NCBI GenBank assembly: GCA_016706225.1
Contig: JADJKB010000005.1
Span: 806,001-870,000 of the forward strand
Direction of reading: 5' to 3'
Source of the DNA: Myxococcales bacterium
GTDB taxonomy: Bacteria; Myxococcota_A; Polyangia; Polyangiales; Polyangiaceae
DNA: 64,000 nucleotides
Positions within the stretch are counted from its first letter, which is position 1; the number at the start of each line of letters is the position of its first letter. Made by a program: the position numbers and the translations under genes. The notes beneath the pieces were generated by a model that was given only the letters and a program-made list of their open reading frames with translations, searched no databases and was not told where the DNA came from. This document shows, one piece after another, positions 1-8,836 of the stretch.

Positions 1-31
1 CACAGATCAGGAGGGGGCAGGCCGGCGCGCA

Positions 32-49
32 GCGGCGCTCTGGCGCCGC
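32..49 (-). terminator. Hairpin downstream of gcdH
   Basis: A perfect 7-bp GC stem (GCGGCGC / GCGCCGC) with a four-base loop lies 22 bp past the stop of the acyl-CoA dehydrogenase gene. There is no T-tract, so intrinsic termination is only a possibility. Nothing else is recognisable in the first 71 bases. Confidence 0.3.
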
Positions 50-71
50 GAGCACCGCCCCGGGGGAGGCA

Positions 72-1256
72 TCAAAACGCGTTGATCCCCGTGAACGCCT
101 TCCCCAACACCAACGTGTGCACCTCGTGCGTGCCTTCGTAGGTGTAGACGCTCTCGAGGTTCAGCATGTGGCGGATGGCGGGGTACTCGAGCAGGATGCC
201 GTTGCCGCCGAGGATGCTGCGGCAGGTGCGGGCGGTCTCGAGGGCCACGCGCACGTTGTTGCGCTTGCACAGGGAGACCTGCTCGGGGCGGAGCTTCTTC
301 TTCTTCTCTTTGATGCGCCCGAAGTGCAGCGCCAGGATGTCACCCTTGACAATTTCACTGCCCATCTCGGCGAACTGCTGCTGGATCAGCTGCTTCGACG
401 CGATCGGCACGCCGAACTGGATGCGCGTGCGGGCGTAGTCCACCGTCGACTCGAAACACGCCTTGGCCGCGCCGAGTGCGCCCCACGCGATGCCGAAGCG
501 CGCCTGCGTCAGGCAGCCGAGCGGCGCCTTCAGGCCCATGCCGTTCGGCAGCATGTTCTCGGCCGGCACGCGGCACTCGTCCAGCACGATCTCGCCGGTC
601 ACGCTGGCGCGCAGGCTCATCTTGCCGTGGATCTTCGGGGTCTCGAAGCCTTTGGTGCCGCGCTCCACGATGAACCCTCGGATCGACTCGGCGCCGCCGT
701 CGTCGACCTTCGCCCACACCACAGCGAGCTGCGCGATGGGGGAGTTCGTGATCCACATCTTCGTGCCGCTGATGACCCACTCGTTGCCGTCCTTGCGGGC
801 GCGCGTGGTCATCGAGCCGGGATCGGAGCCGCTGTCGGGCTCCGTCAGGCCAAAGCAGCCGATGATCTCGGCCTTGGCCATCTTCGGTAAGTACTTCGTT
901 TTCTGCTCCTCGCTGCCGTAGGCCCAGATCGCGTACATCGCGAGGGAGCCTTGCACGCTGACGAAGCTCCGGAGGCCGCCGTCACCGTACTCGAGCTCTT
1001 GCAGGATGAGCCCGTACTGGACGGCGCTCATGCCGGCGCAGCCGTAGCCCTCGAGCCCCGCGCCGAGCAGGCCGAGCTCGGCGATTTCCGGGATGAGCTC
1101 CATCGGGAACTCTTCATTTTCGAACAGCTCGCCGGCTCGGGGCAGGAAGCGCTCGCGGACGAAGCGCCGCACCGCGTTGCGCACCAAGATTTCGTCCTCG
1201 GTCAGGTGGTCGTCGAGGGCGGACAGGACATCGAGCGACATGGGTTCGCTTGCCAT
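72..1256 (-). CDS. gcdH: Glutaryl-CoA dehydrogenase-type acyl-CoA dehydrogenase
   Basis: FAD-dependent acyl-CoA dehydrogenase of about 394 residues, the usual length for glutaryl-CoA dehydrogenase. That enzyme oxidatively decarboxylates glutaryl-CoA to crotonyl-CoA in Lys/Trp degradation and passes electrons to ETF. The order is N-terminal helical domain, beta domain with the flavin/substrate signature GLTEPDSGSDPGSM and MWITNSP, and C-terminal helical domain. The C-terminal YTYEGTHEVHTLVLG contains the expected catalytic Glu (near residue 374), as in GcdH proteins. The ATG at 1256 is preferred over an upstream in-frame extension because residues before it are Arg/Pro-rich and unlike the family; an alternative ATG is at 1241. 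It is divergent from the transpeptidase gene, with about 116 bp between starts. Another acyl-CoA dehydrogenase specificity cannot be excluded. Confidence 0.85.
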   Translation of the reverse strand: MASEPMSLDVLSALDDHLTEDEILVRNAVRRFVRERFLPRAGELFENEEFPMELIPEIAELGLLGAGLEGYGCAGMSAVQYGLILQELEYGDGGLRSFVSVQGSLAMYAIWAYGSEEQKTKYLPKMAKAEIIGCFGLTEPDSGSDPGSMTTRARKDGNEWVISGTKMWITNSPIAQLAVVWAKVDDGGAESIRGFIVERGTKGFETPKIHGKMSLRASVTGEIVLDECRVPAENMLPNGMGLKAPLGCLTQARFGIAWGALGAAKACFESTVDYARTRIQFGVPIASKQLIQQQFAEMGSEIVKGDILALHFGRIKEKKKKLRPEQVSLCKRNNVRVALETARTCRSILGGNGILLEYPAIRHMLNLESVYTYEGTHEVHTLVLGKAFTGINAF

Positions 1257-1372
1257 GCGCGGCGGTCTATCACGGCCCCGCCGGGACGTGCCCAGGGCCG
1301 GCGGCCGCCCGGGAAATCCGGCCGGAAACTGGGCCAAATGCGCCGCCGGACGCTAGCCCCTCGGGGAGCCTC

Positions 1373-3010
1373 ATGGCCCACGCCTCCCGCAGCGTCACTT
1401 TCGCGCTCGCCCTCGCCGGGCTGTCCTTCGCGAGCTGTCTCGTGGACGGTCGCTTCGCGGTCGGGCACGAGCTCGCGCGGCAGCTGCCCCGCGCACAGCG
1501 CTTCGTGAAGCTGGCGATCGCGCGCATCCCGGAGCGTGCCGCGCCGGAGCCAGCGCCCGCGCCGGAGGACGATACGAGAGCGATCGCGGCGGGGGACACA
1601 CGGCCTGCGAGCTTCAAGACCGGTGACGTGCTCTCCGGGGCAGAGTCCGAAGGCGATGGCGCCGATGGCATGGCGATGAATCCGAGCGCCGCGCCGGACG
1701 CGGGTCAGCTCGGCGCCACGTCCAAAGAGACCTTCGTCTACGCATCACCGAGTTGGCGCGCCAAGAAGATCGGTTACCTGCGAGGCGGCGCGATCGTGAA
1801 GCGCTCGCCGGAGCCCGTCTCGACTGCCGGCTGCAAGGACGGCTGGTATCGCATCGCGCCGCTCGGCTTCGTCTGTGTCGGCAAACACGCCACGCTGGAT
1901 CTCAGCCACCCGCTGGTGACGGCGACGGCGCGGCGTCCCGATCGCCACGCGCCCATGCCCTACGCCTACGGCATGTCGGCCTTTCCGACGCCCCCGCTCT
2001 ACACCAAGGTCCCGAGCGCCGGCGAGCAGCGCAAGGTCGAGCAAGATCTCGTTCACCACGCGCGGCAGAAGCCCGACACACTGTGGGATGACGTGCCCTT
2101 CGAGCCCGTGCCCGAGATGATCGACGGCGGCCGGCAGGTGATGGCGTGGAACGGCGTGCGCCACTCGCCGGGCAGCCTGTACACCGGGCGCGCGGTGCCC
2201 AAGAGCGGCTTTGCGTTCCTGGATTTCTTTCAGGTCGAAGGCCGGAGCTTCGGGCTCAGCGTGGATCTGGACGTGATCCCCCTCGACCGCATGCGCCGCG
2301 TCGAGCCGAGCACCTTTCACGGCCTCGCGCTCGACGAAAAAGTCACCTTGCCGGTGGTGTTCGTGATGTCGAAGAATGCCAAGCTCTACTCCGGCGACCC
2401 GCGGAAGGGGCCGCTGGTCGGGGACCGCGCGCTGGGTTTCCGAGAGGCGGTGCCGGTCACGGCGCTCCGGGTGCAACGGGGGGGCGCTCGGTATTCCGAG
2501 ACGACGGACGGACTGTGGCTGAAGGAGGAGGCCATCGTGCGCGTCGAGCCGATGCGGAATCGTCCCGGCTGGGCCACCGACGGTCGCACCTGGGTCGACG
2601 TCTCGATCCTCAAGCAATCCCTGGTGGCGTACTCGGGCGACAAGCCCGTGTACGTGACGCTGGTCTCGACCGGCGCCGACGGACTCGGCGATCCGAAGGA
2701 CACACACTCGACCGTTCGCGGGCAGTTCCTGATCCACACCAAACACGTGACCGCCACCATGAGCGGGGACGAGCTCGGCGACGAGTTCGATCTGCGCGAC
2801 GTGCCGTACGTGCAGTATTTCCAGGAAGGCTACGCGTTCCACGCCGCGTATTGGCATGACTCGTTCGGTCGACCGAAGAGCCACGGCTGCGTGAATCTCT
2901 CACCGCTGGACGCCCGCTGGTTGTTTCACTGGTCGGACCCGCCGGTGCCACAAGGGTGGCACGGTGCCATGAGCCTGCGCGAAGGCTCGCTGGTCCACAT
3001 CCACCCCTGA
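1373..3010 (+). CDS. L,D-transpeptidase (YkuD) lipoprotein with SH3-like region
   Basis: Predicted exported peptidoglycan-remodelling enzyme of 545 residues. The N-terminus is a signal peptide ending in a lipobox-like FASC (Cys near residue 22). A linker follows, then SH3b-like segments around residues 120-170 and 350-420. The C-terminal YkuD domain carries HDSFGRPKSHGCVN; the Cys near residue 506 is the catalytic nucleophile known for L,D-transpeptidases, with the upstream His also present. The reaction would be 3-3 cross-linking of peptidoglycan or attachment of a protein to it. The ATG follows GGGGAGCC, a reasonable ribosome-binding site. An upstream in-frame extension overlapping the divergent gcdH start was rejected. 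Convergent with the antiporter gene. Confidence 0.85.
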   Translation: MAHASRSVTFALALAGLSFASCLVDGRFAVGHELARQLPRAQRFVKLAIARIPERAAPEPAPAPEDDTRAIAAGDTRPASFKTGDVLSGAESEGDGADGMAMNPSAAPDAGQLGATSKETFVYASPSWRAKKIGYLRGGAIVKRSPEPVSTAGCKDGWYRIAPLGFVCVGKHATLDLSHPLVTATARRPDRHAPMPYAYGMSAFPTPPLYTKVPSAGEQRKVEQDLVHHARQKPDTLWDDVPFEPVPEMIDGGRQVMAWNGVRHSPGSLYTGRAVPKSGFAFLDFFQVEGRSFGLSVDLDVIPLDRMRRVEPSTFHGLALDEKVTLPVVFVMSKNAKLYSGDPRKGPLVGDRALGFREAVPVTALRVQRGGARYSETTDGLWLKEEAIVRVEPMRNRPGWATDGRTWVDVSILKQSLVAYSGDKPVYVTLVSTGADGLGDPKDTHSTVRGQFLIHTKHVTATMSGDELGDEFDLRDVPYVQYFQEGYAFHAAYWHDSFGRPKSHGCVNLSPLDARWLFHWSDPPVPQGWHGAMSLREGSLVHIHP

Positions 3011-3064
3011 ACGCACCGTCGCCCGGAGTCGGGAGCCGCCCGCTCACCCTGGCAATGCGCTCCG

Positions 3065-4798
3065 TTACGCTCCGTCTTTGGCGGCGGCTTGCGGGTCAGT
3101 CCCGTCCCCGAGCTCTGCCCGCGCTCGGTCGCGCTCGCGGTCGAGCTGGTCGGCGCTGGCTCCCAGCGCGCCAAGTAGGTGCGTGGCCATCGCCAACGCC
3201 ACCTCACCCTCCGCAGATACCACGGTATCAGCGCCCGCGCGGCGCAGCGACGCGACCTCACCGACATACGTGGTGCGGGCCAAGATGGTGATTTCGGCGT
3301 TGAGGTCCCGGGCCTGCCGGATCACGGAGCCCGGCGAACCGGAGGCGGCAAACACCAGGCTGCCCGCGGTGCGAACCCCAGCTTCCTCCAGCACGGCAGC
3401 CTGGGTCGCGTCGCCGAAGATCGCGCGGATGCCTTGCTTGTTCAGTCGGTTCACCGTCTCGTGGTTCAGCTCCACCACGGTCGGCTCGATCTGATTTGCG
3501 ATCAGGAGCTTCGACAGGGTACGACCGACCGGGCCGTAGCCGATGACGATGGTGCGGTGTGAGCGGTCCAGCAGCGAAGTCGGCTCGTTCGCGCGCTCGA
3601 GCGGACGGCGCATGCGTGCGTCGATCCACCGCGAAATAGGCGGCACCAGCCGGTAGAGCAGCGGGTTCAGCGTGATGCAGATCATGGACACCGCCACCAG
3701 AGCCTGCGTCGCGCGCTCGGGCAAGAGGCCGAGCTGCCGCCCGAGCGCTGCCACGATGAAAGAGAACTCACCGATCTGTGCCATGCCGAGCGCGACGGAC
3801 ACTGCGTTCTTCGCGGACTGCCCTCGGGCGAGCATCATGCCGAAGGTCACGAGCGGCGTGCCGAGCAGCACCAGCCCGAGCGTGGCCGCGGTGAGCCCGA
3901 GGTTGGGCACCACGGCGGCCGGGTCGAACAGCATTCCCATCGACACGAAGAAGAGCACCGCGAAGGCGTCGCGCATCGGCAACGCCTCGGACGCCGCGCG
4001 AGTGGCGAACTCGGACTGGCCAACGACCATCCCGGCCAGAAAGGCACCCAAGGCCATGGACGCGCCGAACAACTTGGCGGAGCCCACGGCGATGCCTAGG
4101 GCCAGCACCAGCACCGTGAGGGTGAACAGCTCTCGGGAGCGGGTCTTGGCGACGTAGCCGAGCAACGCGGGGATGACGCGCTTGCCCACGATCAGCGTGA
4201 AGGCGACCAGGAACACGATCTTCACCACCGCGAGCCCCGCGGACACGAGCAGTCCGTGGGTTCCACCGCCCGGGGCTTGGCCCGCGACGATGGGCAACAT
4301 CACCAACGCCAGGACCATCACCAGGTCCTGCACGATCAGCCAGCCCACGGCGATGTGGCCCGCGGCCATGTGCAGCACGTCGGCATCCGAGAGCACACGC
4401 AGGAGCACGACGGTGCTCGCGATGGAGATACTGAGACCGAACACCACGGCCGCCCCCGACCCCCAGCCGAAGGCTCGCGTCACGAAATACCCACCGGCGG
4501 TCGCCAGACCGATCTGCACCAGCGCGCCGGGGAGCACCACACGGCGCACCGCGAGCAGCTCGTTCAAGTGAAAGTGCAGCCCTACGCCGAACAGCAACAA
4601 GATCACGCCGAGCTCGGCGAACTGCTCACTGATCCCGCCGTGTGCGACGAACCCCGGAGTGAACGGACCGACGGCCACCCCCGCCAGCAGGTACCCCACG
4701 ATGGGCGAGAGCTTCAGCCTCTGGGTGACGAAGCCCAGAAGCAGCGCTGCTGCGAGGCCGCCAGCGAGGGTCAGGATCAGATCGAAATCGTGAGGCAT
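3065..4798 (-). CDS. KefB/YbaL-type cation:proton antiporter with RCK/TrkA-N domain
   Basis: CPA2-family monovalent cation/proton antiporter of 577 residues. The N-terminal ~390 residues form about 12 hydrophobic segments beginning MPHDFDLILTLAGGLAAALL. The stretch LSPIVGYLLAGVAVGPFTPGF closely follows the YbaL/KefB pattern. The C-terminal part is a TrkA-N/RCK Rossmann domain with GYGPVGRTLSKLL and GDATQAAVLEEAG, expected to bind NAD(H) or a nucleotide and gate transport. The start at 4798 fits the family N-terminus; about 110 upstream in-frame residues are Arg/Ser-rich and not membrane-like. Substrate (K+ or Na+) cannot be told from sequence. It stands alone, convergent with the transpeptidase. 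Confidence 0.85.
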   Translation of the reverse strand: MPHDFDLILTLAGGLAAALLLGFVTQRLKLSPIVGYLLAGVAVGPFTPGFVAHGGISEQFAELGVILLLFGVGLHFHLNELLAVRRVVLPGALVQIGLATAGGYFVTRAFGWGSGAAVVFGLSISIASTVVLLRVLSDADVLHMAAGHIAVGWLIVQDLVMVLALVMLPIVAGQAPGGGTHGLLVSAGLAVVKIVFLVAFTLIVGKRVIPALLGYVAKTRSRELFTLTVLVLALGIAVGSAKLFGASMALGAFLAGMVVGQSEFATRAASEALPMRDAFAVLFFVSMGMLFDPAAVVPNLGLTAATLGLVLLGTPLVTFGMMLARGQSAKNAVSVALGMAQIGEFSFIVAALGRQLGLLPERATQALVAVSMICITLNPLLYRLVPPISRWIDARMRRPLERANEPTSLLDRSHRTIVIGYGPVGRTLSKLLIANQIEPTVVELNHETVNRLNKQGIRAIFGDATQAAVLEEAGVRTAGSLVFAASGSPGSVIRQARDLNAEITILARTTYVGEVASLRRAGADTVVSAEGEVALAMATHLLGALGASADQLDRERDRARAELGDGTDPQAAAKDGA

Positions 4799-5417
4799 GG
4801 GCGGCGGAGCAAACCTGAGTCCAGAGACAGGATTCGGACGAGCGGACCGCCCAGTGGGGAAGCCGCCGGAGAGCCGCTGCAATGCACCGTTCGAAGACGG
4901 CGTCAGAGCGACGAGGCAGAGACGACTAAAGCACAGTTTCGAAATCGCGGCGATTGAGCGGGACGCTCCCCGATGTGCTTCGAGCTCGAGACGACAGCGC
5001 GCGCTGTGGCGTCGCGCGGCCAAAGACGGCTGGCGCGGTCGAGCCGCCCTTCCGTTATCGTCGCTCGGCCAGCCGAAGAACATCCAGTGTGGTCCTGCGC
5101 TGGTGCAGATGGATCGACTGATTGCCCACACCAAGAGCGCTGACGAGCTGGCACGACTGAAGGAAATTCGCGCTCAGTTCACCGACGTCTGCAGGTAGCG
5201 CCGCCCGTGGCCGCAGCGGGGCGTGTCCCGCGCACGAGTGAGGTCGGGCTCCAGCTGCCGCGGCGCCTGGGCCGCACACTCTCGCCCCGGGCACTCCCGC
5301 GTCCGTATCGGCCCGAGAGCACGCCGCTCTACCAGACAGCGGCGGAGCGCTGAGCGCGCGTTGCTTGCGGCGCGACCTGCGATTGCGTTACCTTCGTCAG
5401 CTGGAGGCTCGGGGCAC
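4799..5417. other. Intergenic region without a convincing gene
   Basis: This 619-bp gap separates the antiporter start from the Cys-rich lipoprotein. A plus-strand frame ending at 5198 finishes with protein-like sequence (DRLIAHTKSADELARLKEIRAQ), but the upstream part is Arg-rich shadow coding with no usable ribosome-binding site. It could be the tail of a decayed gene. GGAGGCTCGGGG just before 5418 serves the next gene. Confidence 0.4.
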
Positions 5418-6191
5418 ATGCGAAAGACTCTTGCGCTCGTCAGTTTGTTGCTCGGTTGTTGTTACGTCGTGGTGGCCTGTGGCTCGGACTCCGATAGCGG
5501 GCTGAGCGGCACCGGCGGCAAAGACGGGGGCGCGGGCACCGGCGGTTTGGGGGCCACCGGCGGCAGCGGAAACACCGGCGGCAGCGGAAACACCGGCGGC
5601 GGGACGGCGGGTGCGGGCGGCGGGACGGCGGGTGCGGGCGGCGGCACGGCGGGAGCCGGAGGCGGGACGGCGGGTGCGGGCGGCTCGGGCACCGGAGGAG
5701 CGAACACCGGAGGAGCGAACACCGGCGGCGCGAATACCGGCGGCGCGAACACCGGCGGCGCGAACACCGGCGGCGCGAGCACCGGCGGCACGGGCGGCGG
5801 GAATACCGGCGGCACCGGCGGCGGCGGCAACGCCTGCGGAACGCAGACGTGCGGCTCGAACCAGACGTGCTGCCCCGGTCTCAACTTCTGCTACCCATCG
5901 GCGTGCCTCGCCTGTTGCCCGAACCTCGGGGACGGCGGTGTGGCGACGGACGGCGGCAAGGCCTGTGGAAATCAGGCGTGCGGGTCGAACCAGGCTTGCT
6001 GTGAGACCGGCGTCGTCAAGTATTGCTACAACACGACCTGCACCCAGTGCTGCCAGAAACCGAGCGACGGCGGCGTCAGTCTGGACGGCGGCGCGGCCGC
6101 GTGCGGTAACACGAAATGCGGCAATGGGCAGTCGTGCTGCAAGAACCAGTACTGCTACCCGTCGGCCTGCCTGGCCTGCTGTCAGCCCTGA
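5418..6191 (+). CDS. Gly-rich lipoprotein with three Cys-rich modules
   Basis: Exported lipoprotein of 257 residues. The signal peptide MRKTLALVSLLLGCCYVVVAC ends at a lipobox Cys. About 110 residues of Gly/Thr/Ala/Asn repeats follow (TGGSGN, TAGAGGG, TGGAN units). The C-terminal third holds three copies of a Cys-rich module with the plan CGxxxCGxxQxCCxxxxxCYxxxCxxCC, near residues 135-165, 175-210 and 225-257, linked by DGG-containing spacers. Each module has eight or so Cys, suggesting disulfide-rich surface domains. I do not recognise the family; binding or adhesion is plausible but unproven. A good GGAGG site precedes the ATG and a strong hairpin follows the stop. Confidence 0.8.
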   Translation: MRKTLALVSLLLGCCYVVVACGSDSDSGLSGTGGKDGGAGTGGLGATGGSGNTGGSGNTGGGTAGAGGGTAGAGGGTAGAGGGTAGAGGSGTGGANTGGANTGGANTGGANTGGANTGGASTGGTGGGNTGGTGGGGNACGTQTCGSNQTCCPGLNFCYPSACLACCPNLGDGGVATDGGKACGNQACGSNQACCETGVVKYCYNTTCTQCCQKPSDGGVSLDGGAAACGNTKCGNGQSCCKNQYCYPSACLACCQP

Positions 6192-6211
6192 CGGCTCGCG
6201 AATCTGTCACT

Positions 6212-6238
6212 CCCGGCGCGTAGTGAACGCGCGCCGGG
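6212..6238. terminator. Hairpin between convergent genes
   Basis: A perfect 9-bp stem (CCCGGCGCG / CGCGCCGGG) with loop TAGTGAACG lies 20 bp past the Cys-rich lipoprotein stop and 36 bp before the stop of the opposing helical-repeat gene. It could terminate both strands; there is no T-tract. Confidence 0.5.
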
Positions 6239-6273
6239 CTGCCGGGAAGTTCACCAGCGCGTGGCTCGCGGGC

Positions 6274-8766
6274 TCAGCGCCCGAGAGCGTCGAGGGCGTA
6301 GGTGTGGAGCGAGGGCGCGTTGGCGGTAACCCGCAAAAAGACGTGTTGCACCGGCTGGAGATTGGGTGCGCCCCGTCGGAGCAAGCGGTAACTCTCGGGG
6401 CCGAGCTCGGTGCCGTCTCGGCGCGACCAGTCCGCCGCCAGCTCTCGGCGCAAGACCTCTCCCAGATACGCACCGCCGAGCACCGTCACGCGTCGCGCCC
6501 AGCGGGTGTCGGAATGAGGCGCCTCGCCCCGAGGAGCAATGCGGTCGATGTGGTCGTCGAGCGCGAGGAGGCTGGCCAGCGAGCCGTCCAGGATTTCTCC
6601 GTTTCGCTCCCGGCACAGCGCAGAAATGATCGAGCGCTCGACGGCGAGCGCGTAGTGCGGCAGGCGCGATGGAGCGGGCCACTCCGCGGGATCCCAGGGA
6701 CAGATCGGCGTGACCGCCGGCAAGTGCAGCACGCGTCCGGTGGCCTCGGACTCGAGCTCGGAGACCACCGATGCGGCGGCGAAGCGGTGCTCTCCCGCGA
6801 GCTCCTCGGCGACCATCTCGAAGGGGCGGTACGCGCCCTTCTCTCCGAACACCTCGGCGTTCTGCGGCTCAGCCGGATTTCCGCGCCAGCGGGCTCCGAG
6901 ACTCTGGCGCAGCGTCTCGCCGACGTAGGCGCCGACCAGGACCGCGAGCGGATGACCGACCTCGATCAGGGGCGCGCCAGGCGCGAGCAGCGACAACAGA
7001 TCCGCGATGCAGATGAGGCTGCGCGGGGTCTGGTCGTAGGGCGCAAGATCCCGTGAGATTGGTGCGACGGTCAGGAAGCTCGCGGCCACGGCGGCGAGGG
7101 CCGGCGGTTCACGCCGCGTGGTATCGGAGACCTGACTCAAGGTGTCCGTGGCCAGCTGGGCGAACGTGTTCCAGGCGTCGGCAACACGACCTTCGATGAC
7201 CGCGTGTTCGAGCGGTCCCCACAGGCTCGACGCCTCCAGCTCTGCATCGCCTGCGGGTGCGGCGATCGAGGCGGCGTGCGCGCGCAGCGAGAACAACCCG
7301 TCACCGTGGGCCTCGAGGCTCTCGGTGAGCGCGGCGGCCTCTTTTGGACTCTTGTCTCGGAGCCTCGCGCTCGCACGCCTGGCGTCTTCGGTCCGACCCA
7401 GACGTGCCGCTGCCATGGCCAGCGCCGCATACCCGTCGGCGCTGGGTTCGAGCTCGATGGAACGTTCCGCCAGTCGCAGCGCACGCACGGCGTCCCCGGC
7501 GTGCGCCTCGACACAGGCGCGGAGTCCGAGCAGAAGTCCTTCGTGGGGTCCGCCGTCTCCGACCAGCTCGCGCAGGGCAAGCGACGCAGACGAGACCAAC
7601 TCGGGATCGGCGGTGCGACGGGCTCGGCGTAGCGCGGCCCAGGCAAACGTCAGGCGAATGGTGGGCTGAAGTGGATCTTCTTCGTGGGCGCGCTCGGCCT
7701 GTTCGAGCGCGAGATCGATGTCGTCCAGCTCCAGCGCGAGACGGGCGACCCCCGCACGCACGGTCGGGTCGAGCAGCGGCGCCCCAGCCAGGCGTCTGGC
7801 GACCGCGAGCGCCTCGGCACGTTGCCCGCCCCGAGACAGCACGCGCCCTTTCAGCAGTGCATGGTCCGGCTCGTCCGGATCACCGCGACTGGCCAGGGCC
7901 GCGAGGGCCTCGTCGAGTCGGCCCGAGTCGAGCATCGCAGCGACGTCGAACAAACTCGCCGCGCGACCCTCCGACGCCGGAATGTCACTCGTGACGATGC
8001 CCTCGGTGCGACCGCGACCCACGGGGGGGCGACGTTGGCGCTCGGCCGGGCTCGCGGGCTGAGGACGCTCTCGGCGCGATAGCGCGATGCGCTCCGTGGC
8101 TTCCGGGACCGAAGAGTACCGAGCGCCGGCGTTCATTTCCGGAATGCGGGAGGGAGAGCGCTCCGTCAGCTCGATGGTCTGCTCGGGTTCTCTCGGTTGT
8201 TCCCGCGCTTCAGCTCCGCGGCTCGGAAACCCTGGCGGGGGCGCCGAGCGGCCGGAGATCTCCAGATCTGGGATCGAGCCCGAGCGATCGGGGCGTGAGC
8301 TCGAGGCGAGGTCGGGCACCCGCGCCGGTTTGGGAAACTCCGGGTGGCGCAGGGCGCTGCTGGTCGGGCTCTGTGGTTCCAATCCTTCTGCGCGCGCACC
8401 GCGACCGAACGCCAGCTCGATCTCGGCGTTGGGCGGTCGGCTTCCCACTCCAACGGGTGGCGGGCGTGAGCTCCGCGCCGCGCCGGGCCGCTGTAGCGTG
8501 CCGGCCTTGGCCGAGAGCAGCAGGGCCTCCGCTTCCGGAAACTCTTGAGACTCGTCGAGCAAGCGGCCAAGTCGCTCGGTGAGGCCTTCTTGATCCAGGG
8601 TCCCACGCAGGTACAGCAGGCGTGACGCGAGGTAGGTGGTCGCGTGGCGGAAGAAATAGTTGTCACCCAGCTGCGCCAAGAGGTGCTGCGCCTCGTCGAG
8701 CTCTTCGGCATCGAGCTTCTTGTCGATGATCGCGAGCCGAGGATGATCCAGCGGGCTTCTCCCCAT
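6274..8766 (-). CDS. Large helical-repeat (TPR-like) protein with duplicated C-terminal domain
   Basis: Protein of 830 residues, no signal peptide, family not recognised. Residues 1-90 are helical (LDAEELDEAQHLLAQLGDNY). Residues ~100-260 are a disordered Pro/Ser/Arg linker. Residues ~270-500 contain Ala/Leu/Arg-rich helical pairs resembling TPRs (DEALAALASRGDPDEPDHALLKGRVL). The C-terminal third appears to hold two copies of one domain, each with an LxxLLAPG/LASLLAL helix followed by (V/L)GGAYLGEVLR-(R/Q) and a tryptophan motif (ARWRGNP, ADWSRRD). It lies 70 bp downstream of the kinase-SUMF1 gene in the same direction, so it may be read from the RiPP operon, though that gap makes this uncertain. 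Confidence 0.75.
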   Translation of the reverse strand: MGRSPLDHPRLAIIDKKLDAEELDEAQHLLAQLGDNYFFRHATTYLASRLLYLRGTLDQEGLTERLGRLLDESQEFPEAEALLLSAKAGTLQRPGAARSSRPPPVGVGSRPPNAEIELAFGRGARAEGLEPQSPTSSALRHPEFPKPARVPDLASSSRPDRSGSIPDLEISGRSAPPPGFPSRGAEAREQPREPEQTIELTERSPSRIPEMNAGARYSSVPEATERIALSRRERPQPASPAERQRRPPVGRGRTEGIVTSDIPASEGRAASLFDVAAMLDSGRLDEALAALASRGDPDEPDHALLKGRVLSRGGQRAEALAVARRLAGAPLLDPTVRAGVARLALELDDIDLALEQAERAHEEDPLQPTIRLTFAWAALRRARRTADPELVSSASLALRELVGDGGPHEGLLLGLRACVEAHAGDAVRALRLAERSIELEPSADGYAALAMAAARLGRTEDARRASARLRDKSPKEAAALTESLEAHGDGLFSLRAHAASIAAPAGDAELEASSLWGPLEHAVIEGRVADAWNTFAQLATDTLSQVSDTTRREPPALAAVAASFLTVAPISRDLAPYDQTPRSLICIADLLSLLAPGAPLIEVGHPLAVLVGAYVGETLRQSLGARWRGNPAEPQNAEVFGEKGAYRPFEMVAEELAGEHRFAAASVVSELESEATGRVLHLPAVTPICPWDPAEWPAPSRLPHYALAVERSIISALCRERNGEILDGSLASLLALDDHIDRIAPRGEAPHSDTRWARRVTVLGGAYLGEVLRRELAADWSRRDGTELGPESYRLLRRGAPNLQPVQHVFLRVTANAPSLHTYALDALGR

Positions 8767-8836
8767 CAGCCCCAGCTTAGACTTGGTTCAGGCAGATTGT
8801 TCGGACGAAAAATTTTCCCAGCCCGGGAGGGCTTGG

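Noticed and set aside
4797..5198. 133-codon plus-strand ORF in the antiporter upstream gap
   Set aside because: Only the last ~45 residues look protein-like; the rest is a composition artefact and there is no ribosome-binding site.
5520..5830. Tandem short repeats considered as a CRISPR array
   Set aside because: The repeats are in-frame codons for Gly/Thr/Ala/Asn linker residues without spacers of constant length or palindromic repeats.
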